64,000 bases of DNA from Sphingomonas sp. So64.6b (GTDB lineage: Bacteria; Pseudomonadota; Alphaproteobacteria; Sphingomonadales; Sphingomonadaceae). Positions within the stretch are counted from its first letter, which is position 1; each line of letters starts with the position of its first letter. Below, in pieces: positions 25,255 to 32,993 of this stretch. The stretch is from contig NZ_CP048817.1 of NCBI RefSeq assembly GCF_014171475.1, positions 4,340,001 to 4,404,000 of the forward strand, in the 5' to 3' direction. The position numbers and the translations under genes were made by a program. Under the pieces are notes generated by a model. It was not told where the DNA came from. It ran no database searches and saw only the letters and a program-made list of their open reading frames with translations.

Positions 25255-27822
25255 CTATCGCGGTTGCGCCCGGCGTGCATCCGCATTTTTCGTGCGGGTG
25301 GTCGCAATCGCCCCGGCCGGATCGTCCGGCCAAGGGTGGCGCGGATAGCGGCCGCGCATTTCCTTGGCCACCGCGGCCCAGCTTCCCGCCCAGAAACCGG
25401 GCAGGTCGCGGGTGGTCTGGATCGGGCGTCCGGCCGGCGAGGTGAGGCTCAGCACCAGCGGCACCCGGCCGCCGCCGACCGTCGGATGCGTGGCCAGGCC
25501 GAACAGGGCCTGGGGCCGCAGGTCGACGCGCGGCCCGCCCTCGGCGGCATAGTCGATCGGATGGCTGCTGCCTGCCGGGCTGTCGAAATGCGTCGGGGCA
25601 AGTCGGTCGATGGTCCGCATCGCGTCCCAGCCGATGATGTTGCGCAAGGCCTCGGTCAGTGCGCCCGGCTCGATCGCGTCCAGCCGGCGCTTCTTTTCCA
25701 GCAGTGGCGCGAGCCATTCGTCCGCGCGCGACAGCAAGGCTGCGTCGTCGAGCGCGAGTTCGGTCCCGCCATGCGCGGCGGCGAAATCGGCGCGGTGGCG
25801 CAGCGCCAGTGCGGCTTCGCCCCATGGCAGCCGGGCGAGCCCATGGTCGCTGACGCCCTTGAGCAGCGCCGCGCTGATCTCCGCCGGGTCGGCCGCGCTG
25901 TCCGGGCCGCCCGACAGCCGGATTGCGCCGAGCCGCCGCTCGCGGATTGCCTGCACCCCGCCGGTCGCCGCGTCGAACGTCACGCGGCGCCGCGTTTCGA
26001 TGCGGTCGCCGAACAGCGTCTCGACCGTGGCAAGATCGATCGGGGCGGCGGAGAGAATGCGCGCGCCGGCCGCCATGCCCTGCGTCTCGGCAACGGCGAG
26101 CCAGTCGTTGCGCGCCAGCGAAGTGGCGCCGTCGAGCTTGAAGCCGCGCCCGCCCGCCGATGCCCAGGTTTCGCCGGAAGGGTCGCGGCGCCGTGCGATC
26201 CGGTCGGGGAAGGCGAGTGCGATGCACAGGCCGGCATCTTCTCCCCTCCCTGAAAGGGAGGGGCTGGGGGTGGGTGGCGAGCGAAGCGAGCTTTCCACAG
26301 CCGTGTCACTTGCCGCGCCCGGCGCTGGCATGCCGGTACCCATCCCCAACCCCTCTTGTGCTGGGAGGGGAGTTAGTTGCGCCCATCGCTTCGCCAGCTT
26401 GCGTCCGGCCTCGGCACGCGGTCCGCGTTCGCCGCGCCAGCGCCGCAGGCGCGATTCGAGATCGACATCGTTCCCGCCAAGGCCGCGTTCGCCAAGCAGG
26501 ACCGCGATCTGCGCCGCCGTTTCGGCCAGCCCGATTTCGCCTGCGCGGACCAGCATATGGCCAAGTCGCGGCGGCAGCGGCAGGTTCGCGATCGCTTTGC
26601 CATGTGCGGTTGGACGGCCATCGCTATCGATTGCCTCCAATGCCCCAAGCCGCGCGCGCGCCTCGGCGACCGCGGCATCGGGTGGTTGATCGAGCCAATT
26701 CAGCGCGCGCGGATCGGCCACGCCCCATAACGCGCAATCGAGCGTCAGCGCCGACAGATCGGCCTCCAATATCTCGGGCGGGTCGAACCGTGGCAGGCCG
26801 GCGGTCGCGGCCTCCTCCCACAGGCGGTAAGCGATTCCCGGACCCTGTCGCGCGGCGCGGCCGGCGCGCTGGGTAACCGAAGCCTGGCTGGCGCGCTCGG
26901 TGACCAGTCGGGTCATGCCCGCGGCGCGATCATAGCGCGGGCGGCGCGCCAGGCCGGAATCGATCACTACGCGGATGCCGTCGAGCGTCAGGCTGGTTTC
27001 GGCGATCGATGTGGCAAGGACAATCTTACGCAGTCCTTCACCGTTGGGCGTGATCGCGGCGCGCTGCGCCTGCGGGTCGAGGCTGCCGTGCAGGCGGTGC
27101 AGAACAATGCCGCTACCAAGTCCTTCAAGGCGTTCGGCGGTGCGCTCGATTTCGGCCACGCCCGGCAGGAAGGCGAGAATGCCGCCCTGTTCATCGCGCA
27201 GTGCGGTGCGAATCGCGGCGGCGACGGAGTCTTCGATCCGCGCTTCGACGGCGCGACCGATATGGCGCAGGGTCAGCGGATAGCTGCGGCCGGCGCTTTC
27301 GATGACGGGTGCGTTCGCCATCAGGCTTGAGAAACGCGCGCCGTCGAGTGTCGCCGACATCGCCACCAGCCTGAGATCCGGTCGTAAGCCGGCCTGCATA
27401 TCGAGCGCGAGCGCCAGGCCGAAATCGCTGTCGAGACTGCGTTCATGAACTTCATCGAACAGCACCGCGGACACGCCGGCCAGTTCGGGGTCGGCCTGGA
27501 TGCGATTGACGAAAATTCCTTCGGTCACGACCGTCACGCGCGTCGCGGCGGAACGCTTGGTGTCCATGCGCGTCGCATAGCCGAAGGTCTGGCCGACTGG
27601 CTCGTCGGCCAGGTTCGCCATGCGCTCGCCCGCCGCGCGCGCGGCGAGGCGGCGTGGCGACAGCAGCAGAATCTCGCCGCTGCACCATGGCTGATCGAGC
27701 AAAGCGGGCGCGACCGCCGTGGTCTTGCCGGCACCCGGCGGCGCGACCAGCACGGCGTTCGACCGCTCGCGCAAAGCAGCGAGCAGGTCCGGCAGCACGG
27801 CATGGATCGGGAGCATGGTCAT
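25255..27822 (-). CDS. hrpB: ATP-dependent helicase HrpB, with in-frame palindromic-element insertion
   Basis: A DEAH-family RNA/DNA helicase of 855 residues. Walker A is APPGAGKTTA (about 28-37), then LLLSPRRLAARAAGERMA, the DEVHERS box, MSATLDG, SIAETSLTLDGIRVVIDSG and QRAGRAARQGPG. The HrpB C-terminal domain follows. Between KRWAQ and LCIALAFPDRIARRRD about 45 Pro/Ser/Gly-rich residues interrupt the usual sequence. They are encoded by a 132-bp palindromic repeat (26241-26372), which is 44 codons exactly. The frame is open throughout, so a full-length protein with an extra surface loop is expected. The role of HrpB is poorly defined. ATG 27822 or 27816 may be the start; no clear ribosome-binding site is seen. 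Confidence 0.92.
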   Translation of the reverse strand: MTMLPIHAVLPDLLAALRERSNAVLVAPPGAGKTTAVAPALLDQPWCSGEILLLSPRRLAARAAGERMANLADEPVGQTFGYATRMDTKRSAATRVTVVTEGIFVNRIQADPELAGVSAVLFDEVHERSLDSDFGLALALDMQAGLRPDLRLVAMSATLDGARFSSLMANAPVIESAGRSYPLTLRHIGRAVEARIEDSVAAAIRTALRDEQGGILAFLPGVAEIERTAERLEGLGSGIVLHRLHGSLDPQAQRAAITPNGEGLRKIVLATSIAETSLTLDGIRVVIDSGLARRPRYDRAAGMTRLVTERASQASVTQRAGRAARQGPGIAYRLWEEAATAGLPRFDPPEILEADLSALTLDCALWGVADPRALNWLDQPPDAAVAEARARLGALEAIDSDGRPTAHGKAIANLPLPPRLGHMLVRAGEIGLAETAAQIAVLLGERGLGGNDVDLESRLRRWRGERGPRAEAGRKLAKRWAQLTPLPAQEGLGMGTGMPAPGAASDTAVESSLRSPPTPSPSLSGRGEDAGLCIALAFPDRIARRRDPSGETWASAGGRGFKLDGATSLARNDWLAVAETQGMAAGARILSAAPIDLATVETLFGDRIETRRRVTFDAATGGVQAIRERRLGAIRLSGGPDSAADPAEISAALLKGVSDHGLARLPWGEAALALRHRADFAAAHGGTELALDDAALLSRADEWLAPLLEKKRRLDAIEPGALTEALRNIIGWDAMRTIDRLAPTHFDSPAGSSHPIDYAAEGGPRVDLRPQALFGLATHPTVGGGRVPLVLSLTSPAGRPIQTTRDLPGFWAGSWAAVAKEMRGRYPRHPWPDDPAGAIATTRTKNADARRAQPR
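26241..26372. repeat. 132-bp palindromic element inside hrpB
   Basis: Two 35-bp arms (26241-26275 and 26338-26372) are imperfect inverted copies, and the left arm forms its own hairpin (CCCCTCCCTGAAAGGGAGGGG core). Outer sequence CTCCCCTCCC matches the intergenic element at 19311-19430. Its length is a multiple of three and it contains no stop in the hrpB frame. Confidence 0.85.
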
Positions 27823-27891
27823 AAAGCGGGTGCCGGCCTGTTTCGCACAGGCGAATGGGTCGCGGATAGCGCCAATTCCGGTTTGCCGGGG

Positions 27892-29244
27892 TTAGAAGAA
27901 GACGCTGGCGTTGAGCGAGAGGTACCGCGTGTCGCCACCAAGCTGGGCATTGGGCGCGCGTTTCAGGAAACGACCCTTGTCGAGAAACGCACCACTTGCC
28001 TCCAGCTGAAGCCGCTTGGCGATCGCCCACCAGCGCACACGGCCCTCGATCTGGCGTCCGGCATAACGGCCCGAGGCGCCGCTCGCATCGCGCACGCCCG
28101 AGGAGGAAAACGCATCCTGGCCGGAGGCGAGCCACATCTCGCGATAGCTGATCATCGTTTCAAGGCGCTTGTGCGGCACTGCCTCGAGCCGGATTGCGGG
28201 TGAGCTGATGTTGGAGCGTGCCAGCGTGCTGTAGATCCCCGACGGCGCATAATCGGCACGACGCGAGCCGAACAACGGATCGAAGCGGGTGAAGCGTCCG
28301 CCACGATCGTCGCCGCTGGCATATTCATATTCGAACGACAGGCGCGGTTTCCAGGCGGCGGCGAAGCTGTAGCCGATTTCGCCATGCGCCGACCAGGCCG
28401 AGACCGGCAGGCGTGCGGCGGCTGCGGTTGCATCGGCGTTGATCGAGCCGCCCTGATGGAAGAGTTCGCCCTCGGCATCCCATTGTCCGGCCGCCGGCGC
28501 CTTGATCAGCCGCGCGCTGAGCGTGGTGAGATGCCGGTCGCGAGTCGCCAGGTCGGGCCGGTCGCGTTCGTCGAGCCGGAACCAGGCGGCATCCATATCG
28601 AACGGGCCGATCGCGCGCCTGCGCCTGACGGTCGCGCCCCAGAAACGCAGGTCGAAGCTTTCGCGGTCGATCTCGACCCGATTGGCGCGTAATGCCGCGC
28701 CACCCGAGGGCAGCCGCACTTGTGGCAGGGCGTAGAAGAGTGTCGCGTTGAAATTTTTGGTCGGAGCGAGGTCGATTCTCACCCCGGTATAGCCATTTGT
28801 GGTGTTGCGATAATCGTCATTGGCGACGATGCGGCGCGAACCGAGGTCAAGCGTGAAGCGCCCGGCCTGGACCTGCGTGCCGAGCGCACCACCCAGATCC
28901 GCCCTGACATAAGCCTGGACCAGTTCAAGCGCATTGACCTCGCTGGTGCTGACCGGGCTGCGCGGCGAGATCGAATAAGCCCGGCTGTCATAAAGCTCGC
29001 CACCGATGCGGACCGGGCCGGGGCCATATTCGGCCGCGATGATGGTGCGGAAAGTGACCAGCGTGTCGTTGCGCTCGAATCCGGCCCGGGCTTGATTCTC
29101 GATCATTTCCACGCGGGCGCGGGTGGTGGCGGAAATCGTGAACGGTGGTCTCGGGGTGGTTTGCGCCAGGCTGGCCGGCGACACCGTTATCACGACTGCC
29201 ACACCCATGATCCGGATCGGACGGTGGCAGCCGCGCAAGGTCAA
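27892..29244 (-). CDS. outer-membrane beta-barrel, alginate-export family
   Basis: A 450-residue predicted outer-membrane porin of the alginate_exp family. The N-terminus has Arg residues and a hydrophobic stretch ending in a signal-peptidase site (VITVSPASLAQ). Alternating beta strands follow, including FEYEYASGD and RFDPLFGSRRADYAPSGIYS, which are typical of the family, and the C-terminus is LSLNASVFF with terminal Phe. The start is a TTG at 29244 overlapping the upstream stop as TTGA; an ATG at 29208 would leave the signal peptide without positive charges, so the TTG is preferred. Family members pass polysaccharides or small solutes; the substrate here is unknown. Confidence 0.83.
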   Translation of the reverse strand: MTLRGCHRPIRIMGVAVVITVSPASLAQTTPRPPFTISATTRARVEMIENQARAGFERNDTLVTFRTIIAAEYGPGPVRIGGELYDSRAYSISPRSPVSTSEVNALELVQAYVRADLGGALGTQVQAGRFTLDLGSRRIVANDDYRNTTNGYTGVRIDLAPTKNFNATLFYALPQVRLPSGGAALRANRVEIDRESFDLRFWGATVRRRRAIGPFDMDAAWFRLDERDRPDLATRDRHLTTLSARLIKAPAAGQWDAEGELFHQGGSINADATAAAARLPVSAWSAHGEIGYSFAAAWKPRLSFEYEYASGDDRGGRFTRFDPLFGSRRADYAPSGIYSTLARSNISSPAIRLEAVPHKRLETMISYREMWLASGQDAFSSSGVRDASGASGRYAGRQIEGRVRWWAIAKRLQLEASGAFLDKGRFLKRAPNAQLGGDTRYLSLNASVFF

Positions 29245-30257
29245 TATGCCCGCGCTACGGCGAACTCGACCGCTTCGACCATTGCGTCCTTGGCCGCGCC
29301 GCCGGCAAAGCCACCAAGCGCATCGATCGCGCGCTGGCCGTAATGGCGCGCGCGCGCGAGCGTGTCGTCGACCGCATGGCTCGATTTGATCAGCGACACG
29401 GCATGGGCGAAGTCATCGTCGCTCGCGCGATGGCCCTCCATCGCCGCTTTCCAGAACGTGCGATCCCCTGCCGATCCCCGGGCATAAGCAAGGATCACCG
29501 GCAATGTCGCCTTGCCCTCGCGGAAATCGTCGCCGGCATCCTTGCCCATCGTCCCCGCGTCGGAAACATAATCGATCGCATCGTCGACCAGCTGAAACGC
29601 GATACCGAGATTGCGGCCATAGGCGTCGAGCGCAGCCTCCTCCGCCTCGGGCCGTTCGGCAACGACGGCGGCGATGCGGCAGGCGGCGGCGAACAATGCC
29701 GCGGTCTTCGCACCGATGATGTCGAGATAGCGTTCCTCGCCGATATCGATGCGCCGCGCCGCGGTCAGCTGATTGACCTCACCCTCGGCGATCACCGCGC
29801 TGGCGTTGGACAGGATCTTGAGCACTTTCAGGCTGCCGTCCTCGACCATCAATTCGAACGAGCGGCTGAACAGGAAGTCGCCGACCAGCACGCTGGCGGG
29901 ATTGCCCCAGATCAAATTGGCGGTGCGCTTGCCGCGACGCAGATCCGACCCGTCGACCACATCGTCGTGCAGCAGCGTGGCGGTGTGGATGAATTCGACA
30001 GCGGCGGCGAGACGATGATGGCGGTTGCCCGAATAACCGAGCAGCCGCGCGCTCGCCAGCGTGAGCATCGGGCGCATGCGCTTGCCGCCGCCCGCAATCA
30101 GATGACCGGCAAGCTCGGGGATCAGCGGGATCTGCGACTGCATCCGGTCGAGGATGACCGCATTGACCAGATTGAGATCGCCCGCGACGAGCTGAACCAT
30201 CGGTTCCAGCGAGGGCGGAGCGGTGCGCGCGTCGAGGCGGTGGATGGTTGCGCTCAT
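29241..30257 (-). CDS. ispB: polyprenyl (octaprenyl-type) diphosphate synthase
   Basis: Elongates farnesyl diphosphate with isopentenyl diphosphate to make the long ubiquinone side chain. The 338-residue trans-prenyltransferase has GGGKRMRPML, the first aspartate-rich motif LLHDDVVDGSDLRRG, GDFLFSRSFELM, KTAALFAAACRI and the second motif QLVDDAIDYV followed by GKDAGDDFREGKATLP. The ATG at 30257 gives a product of normal family length; an open extension to 30443 is Arg/Cys-rich and has no homologous look. Whether it makes a C40 or C50 chain cannot be read directly from the sequence. Confidence 0.93.
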   Translation of the reverse strand: MSATIHRLDARTAPPSLEPMVQLVAGDLNLVNAVILDRMQSQIPLIPELAGHLIAGGGKRMRPMLTLASARLLGYSGNRHHRLAAAVEFIHTATLLHDDVVDGSDLRRGKRTANLIWGNPASVLVGDFLFSRSFELMVEDGSLKVLKILSNASAVIAEGEVNQLTAARRIDIGEERYLDIIGAKTAALFAAACRIAAVVAERPEAEEAALDAYGRNLGIAFQLVDDAIDYVSDAGTMGKDAGDDFREGKATLPVILAYARGSAGDRTFWKAAMEGHRASDDDFAHAVSLIKSSHAVDDTLARARHYGQRAIDALGGFAGGAAKDAMVEAVEFAVARAY

Positions 30258-30385
30258 ATCACCGGGGGATGTGGCGGGGCGGGACACCAAAGGCAAGTGT
30301 TTCAGGCTTGCGCAGGCGCGATCGCTTGCGCAAGAGGGAGGTGCACCTTCATTAAGAAGGGCGGGCCGGGTGGGAGTTGCGACCA

Positions 30386-30697
30386 GTGAGCGACGAAACA
30401 TTGCGGGGCTACCGCCAAAGCATCGACAATATCGACGCCGCACTCGTCTTCCTACTCGCCGAGCGGTTCAAGGTTACTCAGGCAGTCGGGCGATACAAGG
30501 CGACCACCGGGCTGCCGCCGGCCGATCCCAGCCGAGAGGACGCGCAGATCACGCGCCTGCGCGGGCTGGCCAAGCAAGCCGATCTCGACCCCGAATTCAG
30601 CGAGAAATTCCTCCGCTTCATCATCGATGAGGTGATCCGCCACCATGAACAGTTCCAGGGCGGGGAACAGTTCCAGGGCGGGGAGCAGGGGCGATGA
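30386..30697 (+). CDS. chorismate mutase (AroQ type)
   Basis: Rearranges chorismate to prephenate for Phe/Tyr synthesis. It is a 103-residue all-helical AroQ-class enzyme: LRGYRQSIDNIDAALVFLLA, ERFKVTQAVGRYKA, then DPSREDAQITRLRGLAKQA and FSEKFLRFIIDEVIRHHEQ. Arg and Lys positions match the AroQ active site (R in YRQSID, R and K in VGRYK). The GTG at 30386 follows GGGAG by 9 bases; a TTG at 30377 has no space for a ribosome-binding site. The C-terminus is lengthened by an 18-bp tandem duplication (EQFQGG twice). The stop overlaps the next ATG. Confidence 0.9.
   Translation: MSDETLRGYRQSIDNIDAALVFLLAERFKVTQAVGRYKATTGLPPADPSREDAQITRLRGLAKQADLDPEFSEKFLRFIIDEVIRHHEQFQGGEQFQGGEQGR
30647..30688 (+). 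repeat. 18-bp tandem duplication in the chorismate mutase 3' end
   Basis: The 18-bp unit at 30647-30664 is repeated exactly at 30665-30682, followed by a partial third copy. It preserves the reading frame and lengthens the C-terminal tail by six residues. Confidence 0.85.
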
Positions 30698-30918
30698 TGC
30701 GCAGCGAACTGTTTCCCGAATCGATCATGCCCTATGCTTGGCTCGATGACGGCCTTAGCGAGGCCGAACTGATCAGACGATTGATCGAGGTCGGCGATTC
30801 GCTCGTGCGCATCTGCGACGTGGTGGATCAGCCTACAGCGGGCAATTATATCGCAATGGCGCTTGATATCCTGCGCGCCGATTCGGACCTCAAGGCGGAT
30901 ATCGGCGCTATTGCCTGA
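30694..30918 (+). CDS. small conserved-looking protein of unknown function
   Basis: A 74-residue acidic, mostly helical protein with no domain I recognise (PYAWLDDGLSEAELIRRLIE, NYIAMALDILRADSDLKADI). It has no signal peptide or membrane segment. Its ATG overlaps the chorismate mutase stop (ATGA), and a second ATG follows at once, so translational coupling is the main reason to accept it. Codon use matches its neighbours (GC-rich third positions). No function is proposed. Confidence 0.6.
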   Translation: MMRSELFPESIMPYAWLDDGLSEAELIRRLIEVGDSLVRICDVVDQPTAGNYIAMALDILRADSDLKADIGAIA

Positions 30919-31052
30919 CGCGCGACAAGCGCCAGCGGTGATCCACGGACTGCCGTTTCCTGATTTATTACCGATAATTGCCGGGGTGAGTGCCCAATCG
31001 AGGATCATGCACGACTCGTTGCTCTGATCCAAAATGGAGGTACAATGACACC

Positions 31053-31547
31053 ATGTCGCCGGGGGATATCGAGCAGCTGACCGAAGCCCAGCGGGCGTGT
31101 CTCCGCCTCGTACTGACGCGTCACAACTCCAAGGAAATTGCGCAGGTCCTCAAAATCTCGCCGCACTCGGTCGACAAGCGGATCGAGCGCGCGATCGCCA
31201 CCCTTGGCGCCACGTCGCGCTTCGACGCGGCGCGCCGGCTTGCCGACCATGAGGGTATCCCGACATACGAGCCTTTCGCACATGAACCGATCGACGTTGC
31301 CGGACCCACCGTCGAGGCGTCACCCCCCTACTCGACCGCATCGTTCGGATATGGTCGCCGCCTCTTCGGGCTCAGCCCCGACCGGCGGATCAACGGGGAT
31401 GCGCGAAATGATCTGACGAAGCTCCAGCGTGCCGGCATCATCCTTGCCCTGATGGTCGGGATTGCCCTGTCGACTGGTGCTTTGCTCAATATCGCGGCGA
31501 CGCTCACGGACAAGCTCCGTGAGAATCGCATCGACCTTTCGCGCTGA
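31053..31547 (+). CDS. membrane-tethered LuxR-type HTH protein
   Basis: A 164-residue protein with an unusual layout. The N-terminal LuxR/sigma-4-like HTH is at about 5-65 (LTEAQRACLRLVLTRHNSKE, IAQVLKISPHSVDKRIERAI). A linker follows, then a single C-terminal membrane helix (AGIILALMVGIALSTGALLN) and a short tail. There is no receiver or ligand domain, so DNA binding at the membrane, perhaps regulated by a partner or proteolysis, is inferred. ATG 31053 is chosen; a GGAGG lies 12 bases upstream. A closer ATG at 31045 opens an 11-codon overlapping ORF in another frame, which could modulate initiation. It is the first gene of a four-gene unit. Confidence 0.8.
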   Translation: MSPGDIEQLTEAQRACLRLVLTRHNSKEIAQVLKISPHSVDKRIERAIATLGATSRFDAARRLADHEGIPTYEPFAHEPIDVAGPTVEASPPYSTASFGYGRRLFGLSPDRRINGDARNDLTKLQRAGIILALMVGIALSTGALLNIAATLTDKLRENRIDLSR

Positions 31548-31580
31548 CGAAGTGCCGCCGGATGCGGCTTGGGAGGCGCA

Positions 31581-31925
31581 ATGCTCAAGGAACGCCGTCA
31601 GGCAAATGATATAGTAACCCGGGATTTCCTGCAGGCCGAGGCCGCGACCGATCGCGCCGCGACCCAGGCAGCACAATGCATGGTGACCATGCTGCAGGCG
31701 CGCCAGACCGCCAACCTGCCGGTCGGCACCGGGATCGAGGCGTTGCGTCTCGTATCCGAAGGCGCCAGCGCGCTGGTCAAGGCGCGGCAGTCGTTCGTCG
31801 AGGCACATCGCATCCTGGCTGATGTCCGTGCCGAGATTGGTATTACTGGCTATGGCGATTCTTCCGAATGCCCGCCGACAGAGGGTACGCTCGCTACGCC
31901 GCACCGTCTGGCGGCTGTCGCCTGA
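31581..31925 (+). CDS. hypothetical helical protein in the HTH/TM unit
   Basis: A 114-residue soluble, Ala/Gln-rich and predicted mainly helical protein (RDFLQAEAATDRAATQAAQC, MVTMLQARQTANLPVGTGIE, EGASALVKARQSFVEAHRIL), with a disordered-looking C-terminal tail. No signal peptide, membrane segment or known domain is apparent. The ATG at 31581 follows GGGAGG by 4 bases; an in-frame TTG at 31569 is less likely. It lies 33 bp after the tethered HTH gene and 47 bp before the five-TM gene, all in the same direction. The amphipathic helices would suit a protein-protein adaptor, but that is speculation. Confidence 0.7.
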   Translation: MLKERRQANDIVTRDFLQAEAATDRAATQAAQCMVTMLQARQTANLPVGTGIEALRLVSEGASALVKARQSFVEAHRILADVRAEIGITGYGDSSECPPTEGTLATPHRLAAVA

Positions 31926-31972
31926 ACATCCGGCCCTTGACCGGGCCGCACAACAGATGGTCCGGTCTGGGC

Positions 31973-32458
31973 ATGGATAGAGTCACAATCTTTCTCGCAC
32001 TCCAGCTCATCGTGTCTGGATATGCCTTCATGCGTGGGGGTGCGCCGGAGCGGCTTACTGCCGTCGCGCTGGCCGGGGCATTCCTGCTCACGCTGGGCCT
32101 GCAATCGTCGATGTCGGCGCGTTTCGTCCACGTCGAATTCGGCATATTGGCGGTCGATATCGGGTTGTTCGGTGTCCTCGTAGCGCTCGCGCTTTACGCC
32201 GACCGATGGTGGACGCTTTGGGTGGCGGCGATGCAGGGATTGGGGGCAGGCGCGCATCTCATCAAGGCGATCGATTCGGAAACCATCCGCGTTGTCTATG
32301 CGATTCTTGCCGCAGCCTGGGGCTATCCGATCATCCTGTTGCTGCTGATCGGCACGGTTCGGCACCAGCGGCGCAAGATGCAGGGAGGCGACCTCGATTG
32401 GTCGACACAGGCGATGCGCAATCAACAACGCCAGGTTGCTGGCGATCACAATATCTGA
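31973..32458 (+). CDS. five-TM membrane protein of unknown function
   Basis: A 161-residue inner-membrane protein with about five hydrophobic segments: VTIFLALQLIVSGYAFM, LTAVALAGAFLLTLGLQ, FGILAVDIGLFGVLVALALY, WWTLWVAAMQGLGAGAHLI and VVYAILAAAWGYPIILLLLI. A basic, polar cytoplasmic tail of about 30 residues ends in Gln/Asn/His. I know of no family with this pattern. The start at ATG 31973 begins right at the first helix; the frame is open back to 31868 but that leader is polar and overlaps the previous gene. It precedes the wHTH gene by 11 bp. Confidence 0.75.
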   Translation: MDRVTIFLALQLIVSGYAFMRGGAPERLTAVALAGAFLLTLGLQSSMSARFVHVEFGILAVDIGLFGVLVALALYADRWWTLWVAAMQGLGAGAHLIKAIDSETIRVVYAILAAAWGYPIILLLLIGTVRHQRRKMQGGDLDWSTQAMRNQQRQVAGDHNI

Positions 32459-32469
32459 AGGGAAACGTC

Positions 32470-32904
32470 ATGGCGTTGCAACCAAAGGAAGCGGAGGGGT
32501 TCGAACCCTTTCTGCGCGCGTCGACACTGGCGATGAAAAGGTCTTTGGTGACCGTATCGGCCGATGACGACGAACATGAACTGCTGACGATCGCCAAACA
32601 TCTTTATTCCGCCCGCCGGCGCCGCGCCAAGGCGTTTGCGGCTTATTCGATGGCCTTTCATGAGCCGCCCTGGGACATGCTGCTCGACCTGTATGTCGCG
32701 CGCATGGAACGACGTATGGTCTCGGCAACCAGTGCCTGCATCGCCGCCGACGTGCCGACCACCAGCGGACTGCGCTGGATCTCTACCCTGCGGCAGCGCG
32801 GCCTGGTCGACCTGTCGTCCGATCCGGCCGATGGCCGGCGCACGATCGTCCGTCTGTCGGACCGGGCGACCGAGACGATGGAGCGCTACCTGGAGTCGCT
32901 CTGA
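32470..32904 (+). CDS. MarR-like winged-helix protein
   Basis: A 144-residue protein whose C-terminal half is a MarR-type winged helix: ERRMVSATSACIAADVPTTS, GLRWISTLRQRGLVDLSSDP and ADGRRTIVRLSDRATETMER. The N-terminal 45 residues contain a highly basic stretch (LYSARRRRAKAF). An AAGGGAA ribosome-binding site precedes ATG 32470. This second DNA-binding protein of the unit (after the tethered HTH protein) is followed by a strong terminator, which closes the operon. The ligand and targets are unknown. Confidence 0.85.
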   Translation: MALQPKEAEGFEPFLRASTLAMKRSLVTVSADDDEHELLTIAKHLYSARRRRAKAFAAYSMAFHEPPWDMLLDLYVARMERRMVSATSACIAADVPTTSGLRWISTLRQRGLVDLSSDPADGRRTIVRLSDRATETMERYLESL

Positions 32905-32943
32905 ATCACGACGCGTCGCGCGCGGCAACACCTGAACGAAAAA

Positions 32944-32974
32944 GGGGCCCGGTTTCCCGGGCCCCTTTTCTTTT
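32944..32974. terminator. bidirectional rho-independent terminator
   Basis: A 9-bp perfect GC stem (GGGGCCCGG at 32944-32952 pairing with CCGGGCCCC at 32957-32965) with a TTTC loop. It is flanked by AAAAA on the left and TTTTCTTTT on the right, so it can end both the plus-strand wHTH operon and the minus-strand pnp transcript. Confidence 0.92.
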
Positions 32975-32993
32975 ACGCCATCGCGGCTTTCGC

